Positions 8,092 to 15,533 of a stretch of DNA of 41,645 nucleotides are shown here, in pieces; position 1 is the stretch's first letter, and each line of letters begins with the position of its first letter. The position numbers and the translations under genes were made by a program. The notes under the pieces were generated by a model. The model saw only the letters and a list, made by a program, of their open reading frames with translations. It was not told where the DNA came from and searched no databases. The stretch comes from Verrucomicrobiia bacterium. Its GTDB lineage: Bacteria > Verrucomicrobiota > Verrucomicrobiia > Limisphaerales > UBA11358. The stretch spans positions 1 to 41,645 of the forward strand of contig JANWKE010000164.1 of NCBI GenBank assembly GCA_025451535.1. Reading direction: 5' to 3'.

Positions 8092-8397
8092 ATGAGCGAT
8101 CCGGCAAAAAAAAACTGGATGGATTTTCTGGAGGATGAAGATTTGGCCTTCATCAAGCGGTTTATGCTCTTTTCCGGCTCGTTGAAGGATCTGGCCGACG
8201 CTTACAACGTTTCCTATCCAACTCTCCGGCTGCGCCTCGACCGGCTGATTGATAAAATCAAAATCCTCGACAACCAGAGGATTGACGATGATTTCGAGCG
8301 TCAGCTCCGCGCGCATTTCGCCGACGGTCGGCTGGATTCGCAGATATTCAAAAAGCTCCTGACCGCCTATCAAAATCAAAAAAAGGGCACAAAATGA
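8092..8397 (+). CDS. DUF2089-like helix-turn-helix protein
   Basis: A 101-aa cytosolic protein. The core 'LAFIKRFMLFSGSLKDLADA' followed by 'YNVSYPTLRLRLDRLIDKI' matches the DUF2089 signature. It reads as a sigma-4/HTH-like helical unit in which 'SYPTLRLRLDRL' would be the recognition helix. DUF2089 proteins are small putative regulators with poorly defined targets. The stop codon overlaps the ATG of the next gene (ATGA), so it probably controls or acts with that membrane protein. The Lys-rich N-terminus and C-terminal region ('RQLRAHFADGRLDSQIFKKL') carry no other recognisable motif. Confidence 0.75.
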   Translation: MSDPAKKNWMDFLEDEDLAFIKRFMLFSGSLKDLADAYNVSYPTLRLRLDRLIDKIKILDNQRIDDDFERQLRAHFADGRLDSQIFKKLLTAYQNQKKGTK

Positions 8398-9296
8398 AAA
8401 AGTTGCTACAAATGAGTTTGCTCTGGTGGCTGGTTCCGCTTGCCGCCGGTGGCGCGCAAAATCTGGTGCAGGTTTACGACTGGCAGCACTTGGCGCAACG
8501 GCGCGAATTGTTCAGCGGCGAGGTTGTGCCGATGGATGGGACCTGGGTTTTGAAAATAGAAAATACGAAAGACACCCCTTCCACCTTTCAGCTTTTAACC
8601 ATCACCCATCCGCCGATTTCGAAGGAGGTTTTTGCGCTCTTCGGCCGGATGAGATATGAGAAGGTGGCAGGTGAAGGGGGGCCATGGCAGGTACAGATGC
8701 TTGTTGATTTTCCGCCGGTGCCCACGCAACCACAAGGAATGCGGTTTGGACGAACATTTGAGTTTTCTGGCACGTCAGACTGGACCGACATGATTTTATC
8801 TTTCCACCGCGCGACCGCAGGGGCCTGGTCAAATCCGCCGACCAGATTGGAAATTTCCCTTGCGCTTCCCGGGCACGGAACCGTTTACTTGCGGCCTCTG
8901 CAACTGGTTGAGTATGACGCAAAAGATGCCCCTGTGTTTGCTGGCGTGCCGGCATCAACCAGATGGTGGTCGGGACGGGTTGCCGGCTTAATCGGTGGTA
9001 TCGCCGGCTCAATCATTGGCTGTTTTGGCGCTTTGATCGGATGCCTCGCAGGAATTGGAAAGGCGCGCCGATTTGTCCTGTCCCTGACGAAAATTTTAAT
9101 CGGACTGGGAATCCTCCTGATGATAACCGGAGTCGTTGCGGTGGTGCTCCGGCAGCCGTATGCGGTTTGGTATCCGTTACTCCTGGCCGGAGTCGTTCTG
9201 GTTTTGGCTCTAGGGATAAATCTGCGTTCGATCAAAAGACGGTACGACGACCTGGAAATTCGCCGTATGAATTCCATGGATGCGACCGGAAGCTGA
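8394..9296 (+). CDS. Predicted exported/membrane protein, partner of the DUF2089-like gene
   Basis: Function unknown; 300 aa. The N-terminus 'MKKLLQMSLLWWLVPLAAGG' is a signal peptide or anchor. Residues about 25-185 form an extracytoplasmic beta-rich domain ('MDGTWVLKIENTKDTPSTFQ'). The C-terminal third holds a Gly-rich hydrophobic hairpin ('GLIGGIAGSIIGCFGALIGC') and two further membrane spans, ending in a basic cytosolic tail 'INLRSIKRRYDDLEIRR'. It is translationally coupled to the upstream HTH protein by an ATGA overlap. The arrangement recalls signal-sensing membrane proteins paired with a small regulator, but this is inference. Confidence 0.75.
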   Translation: MKKLLQMSLLWWLVPLAAGGAQNLVQVYDWQHLAQRRELFSGEVVPMDGTWVLKIENTKDTPSTFQLLTITHPPISKEVFALFGRMRYEKVAGEGGPWQVQMLVDFPPVPTQPQGMRFGRTFEFSGTSDWTDMILSFHRATAGAWSNPPTRLEISLALPGHGTVYLRPLQLVEYDAKDAPVFAGVPASTRWWSGRVAGLIGGIAGSIIGCFGALIGCLAGIGKARRFVLSLTKILIGLGILLMITGVVAVVLRQPYAVWYPLLLAGVVLVLALGINLRSIKRRYDDLEIRRMNSMDATGS

Positions 9297-9341
9297 CTTG
9301 ACCGGGCCGGCAAGATGGCGGATGGTGTTTCCGCGGCTTTT

Positions 9342-9694
9342 GGGGGCGCACCGGTTTCGACCTGGGGAATGCGCCAGAGGCGGCATGCCGAGGACGATGC
9401 GTTGGCCTCGTTAATCATCGCATCAAACAAAACAGCTAACCAAGAATTAGCTCTCGCGGCCTAAAGTGCTGCGACGTTCGCCGGTGGACACCTGCTACGC
9501 CGGACGAACGCCATAGCAGGCATGGTTGACGGCGGAGACCGCGCGTTGTTGGCCGAGAAAATTCCATGCGGACTAGGCAGTGCGATTCGAGTCCGGACGC
9601 CATCGCACAGCAGAAAAAATTCTCCGGACTAAGCATGTAGTCGCGGCTGGTTTGTTTGCCAGGGACGCGGGTTCAACTCCCGCCGCCTCCACCA
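9342..9694 (+). ncRNA. ssrA: Transfer-messenger RNA (tmRNA, SsrA)
   Basis: Rescues stalled ribosomes with SmpB and tags the nascent protein for proteolysis. The 5' end GGGGGCGCACCGGTTTCGAC is the standard tmRNA start. GGGGGCG (9342-9348) pairs with CGCCTCC (9684-9690) as the acceptor stem. The T-arm 'GCGGGTTCAACTCCCGC' is present and CCA is encoded at 9692-9694. The tag frame ends GCT CTC GCG GCC TAA (9450-9464). Reading back gives ASNKTANQELALAA from 9420, or SNKTANQELALAA if resumption is one codon later. The C-terminal ALAA is the usual ClpXP/ClpAP degron. At 353 nt it is a normal one-piece tmRNA. Confidence 0.96.
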
Positions 9695-9727
9695 GTCTTC
9701 GCTCGGAGCAACGCGGAGGGCGAAGAC
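9695..9727 (+). repeat. Hairpin directly after tmRNA
   Basis: GTCTTCGC (9695-9702) and GCGAAGAC (9720-9727) form a perfect 8-bp inverted repeat starting at the base after the encoded CCA. There is no T-run. It may act as a processing or termination hairpin, or be a dispersed palindrome inserted at the tmRNA 3' end. The stretch 9728-9836 beyond it holds no gene I can support. Confidence 0.6.
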
Positions 9728-9836
9728 TGCCGCGCCGTAGCGCAGCGAAGGCGGACCATAGTAGTGCCCATTTGCAAAATGGTCTCCGAGCTACGACCCG
9801 GCAAGCCAGACGGTTCGATCGGAATGGTCGCAGGAG

Positions 9837-9942
9837 GCCAGCCGAAATAACCGACGGCAGGCCAGACTTGCCCACTTCCCCGCGCGCGGCTTGCCCTGTC
9901 TTGATGCGGTGGCGCGACCGATATTTATTGCGCGAACTGCCC
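9837..9942 (+). pseudogene. Relic of an lptF-like gene start
   Basis: These 106 bp align without gaps to 28163-28268, the upstream region and first 12 or so codons of the intact lptF, with about 83% identity by manual count (18 mismatches in 105 positions). The relic includes the ATG (9904) and encodes 'MRWRDRYLLREL' against 'MRLLDRYFLREL'. Similarity stops at 'CGCGAACTGC', so the permease body is missing. Its frame then runs to a stop near 9996 without permease features. It lies just upstream of the sigma-factor gene. Confidence 0.65.
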
Positions 9943-9992
9943 GTTTTGCGGCAAGGCTTGCACTTTCATCCCTTCCGTTTAGGCTCGGAGGA

Positions 9993-10763
9993 GTGAGCAC
10001 CAGTCCGGCCGCCGATTCTTCCGCTCCGCCGCCGTCGAGCGAGGGTGCGCCCCGGCCGGTGTTTGTCACCACGCATTGGTCGGTCGTGCAGTCGGCCCAG
10101 GACAAAGATTCGCCCCGCTCGACCGAAGCGCTCGAGTCGCTCTGCCGCACCTATTGGTTTCCGCTTTACGCCTTTGTGCGCCGCCAGGGCCGCAGTCCGC
10201 ATGATGCGCAGGACCTCACCCAGGAGTTTTTTGCCCGGTTGCTGCAAAAAGACGGACTGAAATCCGCCGCGCGCGAGAAGGGCAAGTTCCGCACCTTCCT
10301 GCTGGTGGTATTGAAACGCTTTCTGGCCAACGAATGGGACCGGCAACATGCGCAAAAACGCGGGGGCTTTGCACCCATCGTGTCCATCGACCAGGAACTG
10401 GCCGAGTCGCGTTTCACCGCCGAGCCAGCCCACCAGCTCCAGCCGGACGTGCTCTTCGACCGGCAATGGGCTGTGACCCTGATCGAGCGGGTCATGGCGC
10501 GGCTGCAGGAGGAGTATCTGATCTCCGGTCGGGCCAAATTGTTCGAGTATCTTCGCAGTTGTCTCGCCAAGGATGAATCGGCCCTGCCGTACGCGGAAAT
10601 CGCCGCCCGGCTCAATCTCACCGAAGCGGCCGTCAAGATGGCCGTCCACCGCCTGCGTGCCCGCTATCGCGAAATCCTGCAGGCCGAAATCGCCCACACC
10701 GTCTCTTCGCCGGAGGAAATCGAGGAGGAAATCCGCCATTTGTTTTCCACCTTTGGACCGTAA
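9993..10763 (+). CDS. ECF-type RNA polymerase sigma factor linked to a Ser/Thr kinase
   Basis: Directs RNA polymerase to an alternative regulon. From the GTG at 9993 the product is 256 aa; GGAGGA abuts this codon, so the exact start is uncertain. The frame is open further upstream, but that part overlaps the lptF relic and is not family-like. Region 2 includes 'LCRTYWFPLYAFVRRQGRSP' and 'DAQDLTQEFFARLL'. Region 4 is 'YAEIAARLNLTEAAVKMAVH', the DNA-binding HTH. The 'FVTTHWSVV' N-terminus, the 'KGKFRTFLLVVLKRFLANEW' segment and a following kinase gene are typical of an ECF group abundant in Verrucomicrobia and Planctomycetes. No anti-sigma gene is adjacent, so kinase-mediated control is plausible. 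Confidence 0.9.
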   Translation: MSTSPAADSSAPPPSSEGAPRPVFVTTHWSVVQSAQDKDSPRSTEALESLCRTYWFPLYAFVRRQGRSPHDAQDLTQEFFARLLQKDGLKSAAREKGKFRTFLLVVLKRFLANEWDRQHAQKRGGFAPIVSIDQELAESRFTAEPAHQLQPDVLFDRQWAVTLIERVMARLQEEYLISGRAKLFEYLRSCLAKDESALPYAEIAARLNLTEAAVKMAVHRLRARYREILQAEIAHTVSSPEEIEEEIRHLFSTFGP

Positions 10764-10826
10764 AAGCACCCGGAGGGTCGGGTTACCTTTGGCCGGGTTT
10801 GCTTAAGTTACGGGTAGAACGAAACT

Positions 10827-13800
10827 ATGAGCGAATTTCATTCCAACGCGAATCACCGCTGCCCCCGCTGCGGCGCCGAACTGCCCGCCACGGTGCCGCC
10901 GGACCTCTGCCCGAAATGCCTGCTCCAAACCGGCCTGCCCACCGAAGACGGCGTGCCGAAGACGGAAAAGGTCGCTCGGCCCGCGCCCGCGCACTCACGC
11001 GGCTTGCCCCAGCCGGGTGAATACCTGGGACATTACCGCATCGTCCGCCTGCTCGGCGAAGGCGGCATGGGTGCGGTGTTTGAAGCCGAGGACCTGGAAA
11101 GCGGCCGGCGTGTGGCGCTTAAGGTGTTGAGCCAGATGCTCGATTCACCCGAGGCGCGCGAACGGTTCTTCCGCGAAGGCCGGCTGGCCGCCTCCATCAA
11201 TCACCCGAACAGTGTTTACGTTTTTGGCACCGAGGAAATCGGCGGCACCCCGTCCATCGCCATGGAACTGGTGGCCGGCGGCACGCTGCAGGACCGCGTG
11301 CGCGAGCGCGGTCCTCTGCCCGTGGCCGAAGCCGTGGACTGCGTGCTCCAGATCATCGCCGGCCTGGAAGCGGCCCAGCGCATCGGCATTTTGCACCGCG
11401 ACATCAAGCCCTCCAACTGTTTCCGGGACACCGACGGCACGGTGAAGGTCGGCGACTTCGGGCTTTCGATTTCCACGGCGGTCCGCACCGAACCGGCACT
11501 GACGGCCACCGGCGCGTTCCTCGGCACCCCCGCTTTTTGTTCGCCCGAACAATTGCGCGGCGACGAACTCAACGTCCGCTCGGACACGTATTCCGTCGGC
11601 GCCACGTTGTTTTACCTGCTCACCGGTCGCACGCCGTTTGAGGCGAAGAACCCGGTGCAATTGTTGGCCACCGTACTCGAACAACGCGCGCCGTCGCCGA
11701 AAAAATTCCGACCGGCCATTCCGCAAGGCTTGGCCCGGGTCGTCCTGCGCTGTCTCGAAAAGCAGCCGGGCGAACGGTTCAAAAATTATACCGAGCTGAG
11801 CCAGGCCATCGCTCCCTACAATTCCGCCGCCCCCACGCCGGCGACCCTGGGTCTGCGTTTCCTGGCCGGCGTGATCGACCTGCTGGTCCTCAACGTCGTT
11901 TGGATGCCCATGATGTTCCTGACCGGTCGTAACCCGCTGGATTTCCCGAATCTGGCCGGCCAGACTCCAACCAGGCTGCTGCTCATGCTCCTCCCGTGCC
12001 TGGCCGGTATGATTCTCTACTATGCGTTGCTTGAAGGCCTCTGGGGCGCCGCAGCCGGCAAGGCCATCTGCCGCCTGCGCGTCGTTGGACCGGACCGGAA
12101 CGTGCCGGGTTTCCGGCGCGCGCTGGTAAGGACCTTGATCTACCTCCTGGTGCCGATGCTGCCGTATTGGGTGACCTTTGGCATCAGTCCCCGGGCTTAT
12201 ATTGAAGGCTCACCGCTCATCCAGAGTCTCGTGGGATTCGCGTATTACCTCCTGCTGGCCCTGCTGTTTTGCACGGCCCGCCGGCGGAACGGTTTTGCCG
12301 CCGTGCAGGATCTGGTGGCGAAAACGCGGGTGATCTCCCGCATGGCAGTCGAATCAAGACAAGTGCTGGCCACGGCCGAGGCACCACTGCCCGCCGTCGA
12401 AGGCGGACGGTCGGTCGGGCCGTATCAGGTGCTGGAAATACTCGAGCAATCTCCCGGAACGGAATGGTTGCTCGGCTATGACCTCCGCCTGTTGCGCAAG
12501 GTCTGGATTCGGGTCGTCCTGCCCGGCACCCCGCCGGTTCCCGCCGCCTTGCGGAACATCGGCCGGGTGGGCCGCCTGCGCTGGCTCGCTGGCAAGCGCG
12601 CGCCGGATGAAAACTGGGACGCCTTCGAAGCCGTGAATGGCCAGCCGCTGCTGCAATTGGCCAAAGCCCGCCAGCCGTGGAGCCAGGTGCGGTTCTGGCT
12701 TTATGACCTGGCCAGGGAAATCGGCCTGGCGAGCAAGAACGCCACCCTGCCACCGGGGCTGGCTTTGGACCGCGTGTGGATCACCAGCGACGGCCGGGCC
12801 AAGCTGCTCGATTTCCCCGCGCCCGGCCTCGCCTCCGTCGCCCGCCCCGATGATTCAACGATTCAACCGGTTAACGCGGGTTCGTTCCTCGATGCTGTCG
12901 CTGCGGCCGCGTTGGGGGGCCGGGCGAAAACCGCCGCCGGGGCTGCGGGCGCGGTGACAGTCCCATTGCCGTTGCATGCGCGCCAGTTTTTGGGCGGCCT
13001 GCCGCAATTGCCCGACGCGGACGGCGTGGCCAACGCGTTGAAGCCGTTGCTGTCGCGCCTGGTCGAAGTCACACGCTGGCGCCGCACCGGCATCGTGGCC
13101 GGGTGCCTTGCCTTTCCGTTGCTGGCCAGTGCGACGATGCTGTTCGGCGTGACGATGATGGAACAATGGAGCCGGAAGAACCCCGATCTGGCCGCACTCC
13201 AGGAACTGCTCCAGACACGGACGACCTTGAATTCCCGGTGGCTGAAAGAAAAACCGCATCCGACCGATCACCAGTTTGCCATTTACATTGCCGGACATTA
13301 TCGCGGCGTCATCACCAATGACGCGGCCTGGACGAGCGGGTTCACGCTGACGCAGATCAAGGGCGAATCCCGTCAGTTTGCCGAGCAGAGCATTGCCAAA
13401 AACCCGGCGCCGACGGAAACCGAGTTGAAGGACGCAGACGCCGCCGTGGAGAAATATGTTCACAAGACACCAAAGTTCGAGCCGGCGAGAAAACCGTGGT
13501 TCCCCTTCGCCGTTATGCTGGCGGCGCTCGCGATTTATGTCGCCATCCCTGCCCTGGTGGCCGCCTTGTTGTTCCGGGGCGGGCTGGTATTGCTGGCCGC
13601 GCGCGTGACTTTCGTTCGCAAAGACGGCCGGCGGGCTTCGCGCCTGCGGGTGTTCTGGCGCGCCCTAGTGGCGTGGAGTTTGTTGTTGCCAGCGATTGAA
13701 GGATATGTCGTGCTCGCCATGTGGCTCCCTCCGTTCGCCGCCGCGCTGATGGCTTCACTGATTGTTTGCACCCTGACGATACTATCCCTGGTCCTGCCCG

Positions 13801-13850
13801 GCCGCGGCCTGCCTGACCGCCTCTCCGGCATCTGGCCCGTGCCGCGCTGA
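10827..13850 (+). CDS. Zinc-ribbon Ser/Thr kinase with RDD domain and degenerate second kinase-like domain
   Basis: Membrane signalling kinase, 1007 aa, 63 bp after the sigma-factor gene. Residues 12-31 form a zinc ribbon (C12/C15, C28/C31). Residues about 70-330 are an intact Hanks-type kinase: Gly-loop 'LLGEGGMGAVFEAED', Lys99, 'HRDIKPSN' (Asp192) and 'DFG' (210-212). Residues about 340-505 form an RDD-type membrane domain. Residues about 529-670 look like a second kinase fold ('VGPYQVLEILEQSPGTEWLL' at the start and 'WITSDGRAKLLDFPAPG' where the catalytic and DFG loops should be). It lacks the HRD Asp and a clear VAxK lysine. A transmembrane helix near 755-775, an extracytoplasmic stretch and a second RDD-like membrane region ('VTFVRKDGRRASRLRVFWRA') end the protein. 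It probably controls the adjacent sigma factor (inference). Confidence 0.92.
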   Translation: MSEFHSNANHRCPRCGAELPATVPPDLCPKCLLQTGLPTEDGVPKTEKVARPAPAHSRGLPQPGEYLGHYRIVRLLGEGGMGAVFEAEDLESGRRVALKVLSQMLDSPEARERFFREGRLAASINHPNSVYVFGTEEIGGTPSIAMELVAGGTLQDRVRERGPLPVAEAVDCVLQIIAGLEAAQRIGILHRDIKPSNCFRDTDGTVKVGDFGLSISTAVRTEPALTATGAFLGTPAFCSPEQLRGDELNVRSDTYSVGATLFYLLTGRTPFEAKNPVQLLATVLEQRAPSPKKFRPAIPQGLARVVLRCLEKQPGERFKNYTELSQAIAPYNSAAPTPATLGLRFLAGVIDLLVLNVVWMPMMFLTGRNPLDFPNLAGQTPTRLLLMLLPCLAGMILYYALLEGLWGAAAGKAICRLRVVGPDRNVPGFRRALVRTLIYLLVPMLPYWVTFGISPRAYIEGSPLIQSLVGFAYYLLLALLFCTARRRNGFAAVQDLVAKTRVISRMAVESRQVLATAEAPLPAVEGGRSVGPYQVLEILEQSPGTEWLLGYDLRLLRKVWIRVVLPGTPPVPAALRNIGRVGRLRWLAGKRAPDENWDAFEAVNGQPLLQLAKARQPWSQVRFWLYDLAREIGLASKNATLPPGLALDRVWITSDGRAKLLDFPAPGLASVARPDDSTIQPVNAGSFLDAVAAAALGGRAKTAAGAAGAVTVPLPLHARQFLGGLPQLPDADGVANALKPLLSRLVEVTRWRRTGIVAGCLAFPLLASATMLFGVTMMEQWSRKNPDLAALQELLQTRTTLNSRWLKEKPHPTDHQFAIYIAGHYRGVITNDAAWTSGFTLTQIKGESRQFAEQSIAKNPAPTETELKDADAAVEKYVHKTPKFEPARKPWFPFAVMLAALAIYVAIPALVAALLFRGGLVLLAARVTFVRKDGRRASRLRVFWRALVAWSLLLPAIEGYVVLAMWLPPFAAALMASLIVCTLTILSLVLPGRGLPDRLSGIWPVPR

Positions 13851-13928
13851 TCGAGCCGGTTGAGTGGACGGCCGCGAGAAATTGGCTGGCCAGTCAACGG
13901 GATCCCCTTCACCATCGGCACCCAAGTC

Positions 13929-14384
13929 ATGCGCTTTTTTTTGCTGGATAAAATCACCCGCTGGGAAACGGGCGCCGCTGCGGAAGGCCTGAAAAACATT
14001 GCCTTGAGTGAAGATTTTTTTGACGATCATTTCCCGCGCCGACCGGTCATGCCCGGGGTGCTGATCCTGGAGGGCATGGCCCAGCTTTCCGGGTTGCTGC
14101 TGGAGGAAAGTCTTCACCAGCAGTACGGGAAAAATGCCAAGGCCATCCTGACCGTTCTGGAACGTACCAAGTTCCGGACCCTGGTCAAACCCGGAGACAC
14201 ACTGCTTTACCGGGCCGAAGTCAAATCGGTGAATGAGGCCGGCGGCAAGGTCAAAGCCACTGCGGCCCGCGGCAAAACGGTTGTGACTTCGACAGAGATG
14301 ATTTTTGCCTTCAAGCAAGTGAAGGATCCGCTGCTGGACGAAAAGCGGCGGCGGTTGAAGGAGATGTGGATGAACGCGGGATAA
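13929..14384 (+). CDS. FabZ-like 3-hydroxyacyl-ACP dehydratase (catalytic hotdog)
   Basis: Dehydrates 3-hydroxyacyl-ACP to the trans-2-enoyl form. The ATG at 13929 gives a 151-aa hotdog protein starting 'MRFFLLDKITRW'. The upstream frame to a TTG at 13860 has no family match. The catalytic His34 lies in 'DDHFPRRPVMPG' and the acidic partner Glu48 in 'LILEGMAQLSG', as in FabZ. It lies 78 bp after the kinase gene and 15 bp before the KS-beta gene, opening the acyl-chain locus. The hotdog protein at 19573 starts almost identically ('MKFRLVDKITSW') but lacks the His, so the two may form a heterodimeric dehydratase like those of aryl-polyene systems. Confidence 0.92.
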   Translation: MRFFLLDKITRWETGAAAEGLKNIALSEDFFDDHFPRRPVMPGVLILEGMAQLSGLLLEESLHQQYGKNAKAILTVLERTKFRTLVKPGDTLLYRAEVKSVNEAGGKVKATAARGKTVVTSTEMIFAFKQVKDPLLDEKRRRLKEMWMNAG

Positions 14385-14399
14385 GCCACGACGGGAACC

Positions 14400-15533
14400 A
14401 TGCGTACGCGCATTGTCATTACCGGCATCGGCATGGTCACTCCGCTGGGCCAAAACCCGCCGGAGATTTTGCGTGCGATCGAATCCGGACGATCTGTAAT
14501 TGCCCCTCCGACCCGCTTCGATGTGTCCCCTTTCGCCTGCCCGGTCTGTGCCGAGATCAAAGATTTCCAGCCACAACCCTATGTGGCCGAGGGCAAAATG
14601 ATCCGCCTGATGAACCGGGAAGCCCAATTGGCTGTGGCCGCAGCGCATCTGGCACTGGGCGATGCGAGGGTGAAATCCGGCGAGGCCTATGCGCCGGATG
14701 AAATCGCACTTTTTGGCGCGATTGGACTCGCAGGCTTGCCACTGGCGGAAATCATTCCCCTGGTCAAGGCTTCCAGCGGGCCGGACGGCCGATTTGATCC
14801 CGGCCGTTTTGGTCAAGCGGGCTTGCGGGCGGTTAGTCCGATTCTTTCCTTCAAAATTCTCAGCAACATGCCGCTGTGCTTCGTGTCGATCTGCGAAAAT
14901 ATTCGGGGACCCAACGGCATCTACACTCCCTGGGAAGGACAGGGCGCGCAGGCCGTCGAAACGGCCATTCGGGCGCTGGAGAGCGGCGAGGCCGGTTGTG
15001 CCCTGGCAGGCGGCTGCGATGTGAAGACGCACGAACTTGCGTTTCTCAGCCTGGAACAACATGGGCTGTTTGCATCCTGGCAAGAAGACCACGTCGGAAT
15101 GGCGCCGGGTGAAGGCGCCGTCTTTCTGGTGCTGGAAACCGCCGAGCGGGCGATCGCCCGGGGCGCACGTATCTACGCACAAGTGTCAGGTTTGAGTTTG
15201 CGCACGCACCCGTCGGGGGCGCGCCGGGCCGACACCTTTGATGAGGTGTTTAAAGGGTTGCATCTCCCGCCGGAACCGTTGAGCGCGCTGGTCGCCGCTG
15301 ATAACGGCGATGTGTCATCCGGGAAAGATGAACAACAGGCGCTGTCATCCGGGAAAATCACCGCTCCCACCGTCATCCATCCCAAGAAACAGGCCGGGGA
15401 CCTCTTTGCGGCGGCGGCGGGATTGCAAGTCGGTTTGGCAGCATTGCTGGCGGCGCGCCACGGGGGGCGCGTTCTGGCCAACTGTTTCGGCTACGGCAGC
15501 GAACAGGCGGCCTTGGTTTTGGAGGCGCCATGA
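14400..15533 (+). CDS. Ketosynthase-like chain-length-factor (KS-beta), catalytic triad lost
   Basis: Thiolase-fold partner subunit, 377 aa. The family N-terminus 'RIVITGIGMVTPLGQNPPEI' and 'EAGCALAGGCD' (about 197-207) are clear. Where active enzymes have the nucleophilic Cys (x-A-C-A/S), this one reads 'GIYTPWEGQGAQAV', putting Glu179 at the Cys site. The first His ('NAHGTGT' in KS) is replaced by 'AADNGD' near 299-304, and the second ('TGH') by 'AGD' near 332-334. Loss of Cys-His-His with retained fold is the hallmark of chain length factors of type II PKS. Its stop codon overlaps the next start (ATGA), so it should be made 1:1 with KS-alpha. A duplicated GTCATCCGGGAAA sits at 15314-15357. 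Confidence 0.87.
   Translation: MRTRIVITGIGMVTPLGQNPPEILRAIESGRSVIAPPTRFDVSPFACPVCAEIKDFQPQPYVAEGKMIRLMNREAQLAVAAAHLALGDARVKSGEAYAPDEIALFGAIGLAGLPLAEIIPLVKASSGPDGRFDPGRFGQAGLRAVSPILSFKILSNMPLCFVSICENIRGPNGIYTPWEGQGAQAVETAIRALESGEAGCALAGGCDVKTHELAFLSLEQHGLFASWQEDHVGMAPGEGAVFLVLETAERAIARGARIYAQVSGLSLRTHPSGARRADTFDEVFKGLHLPPEPLSALVAADNGDVSSGKDEQQALSSGKITAPTVIHPKKQAGDLFAAAAGLQVGLAALLAARHGGRVLANCFGYGSEQAALVLEAP

Noticed and set aside
9740-9835. Possible tRNA-Cys-like arm (CCAT-TTGCAAA-ATGG)
   Set aside because: Only the anticodon-like hairpin is convincing; no matching acceptor stem or properly spaced T-arm could be built.
9573-9875. Minus-strand frame containing 'LVEAAGVEPASLANKPAATT'
   Set aside because: It lies antisense to the 3' end of tmRNA. 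This peptide type is a familiar artefact of translating tRNA/tmRNA 3' ends.
13782-15182. 466-codon open frame antisense to the dehydratase and KS-beta genes
   Set aside because: It is the mirror of high-GC coding genes with clear protein families on the other strand. The product shows no recognisable motif and no ribosome-binding site.
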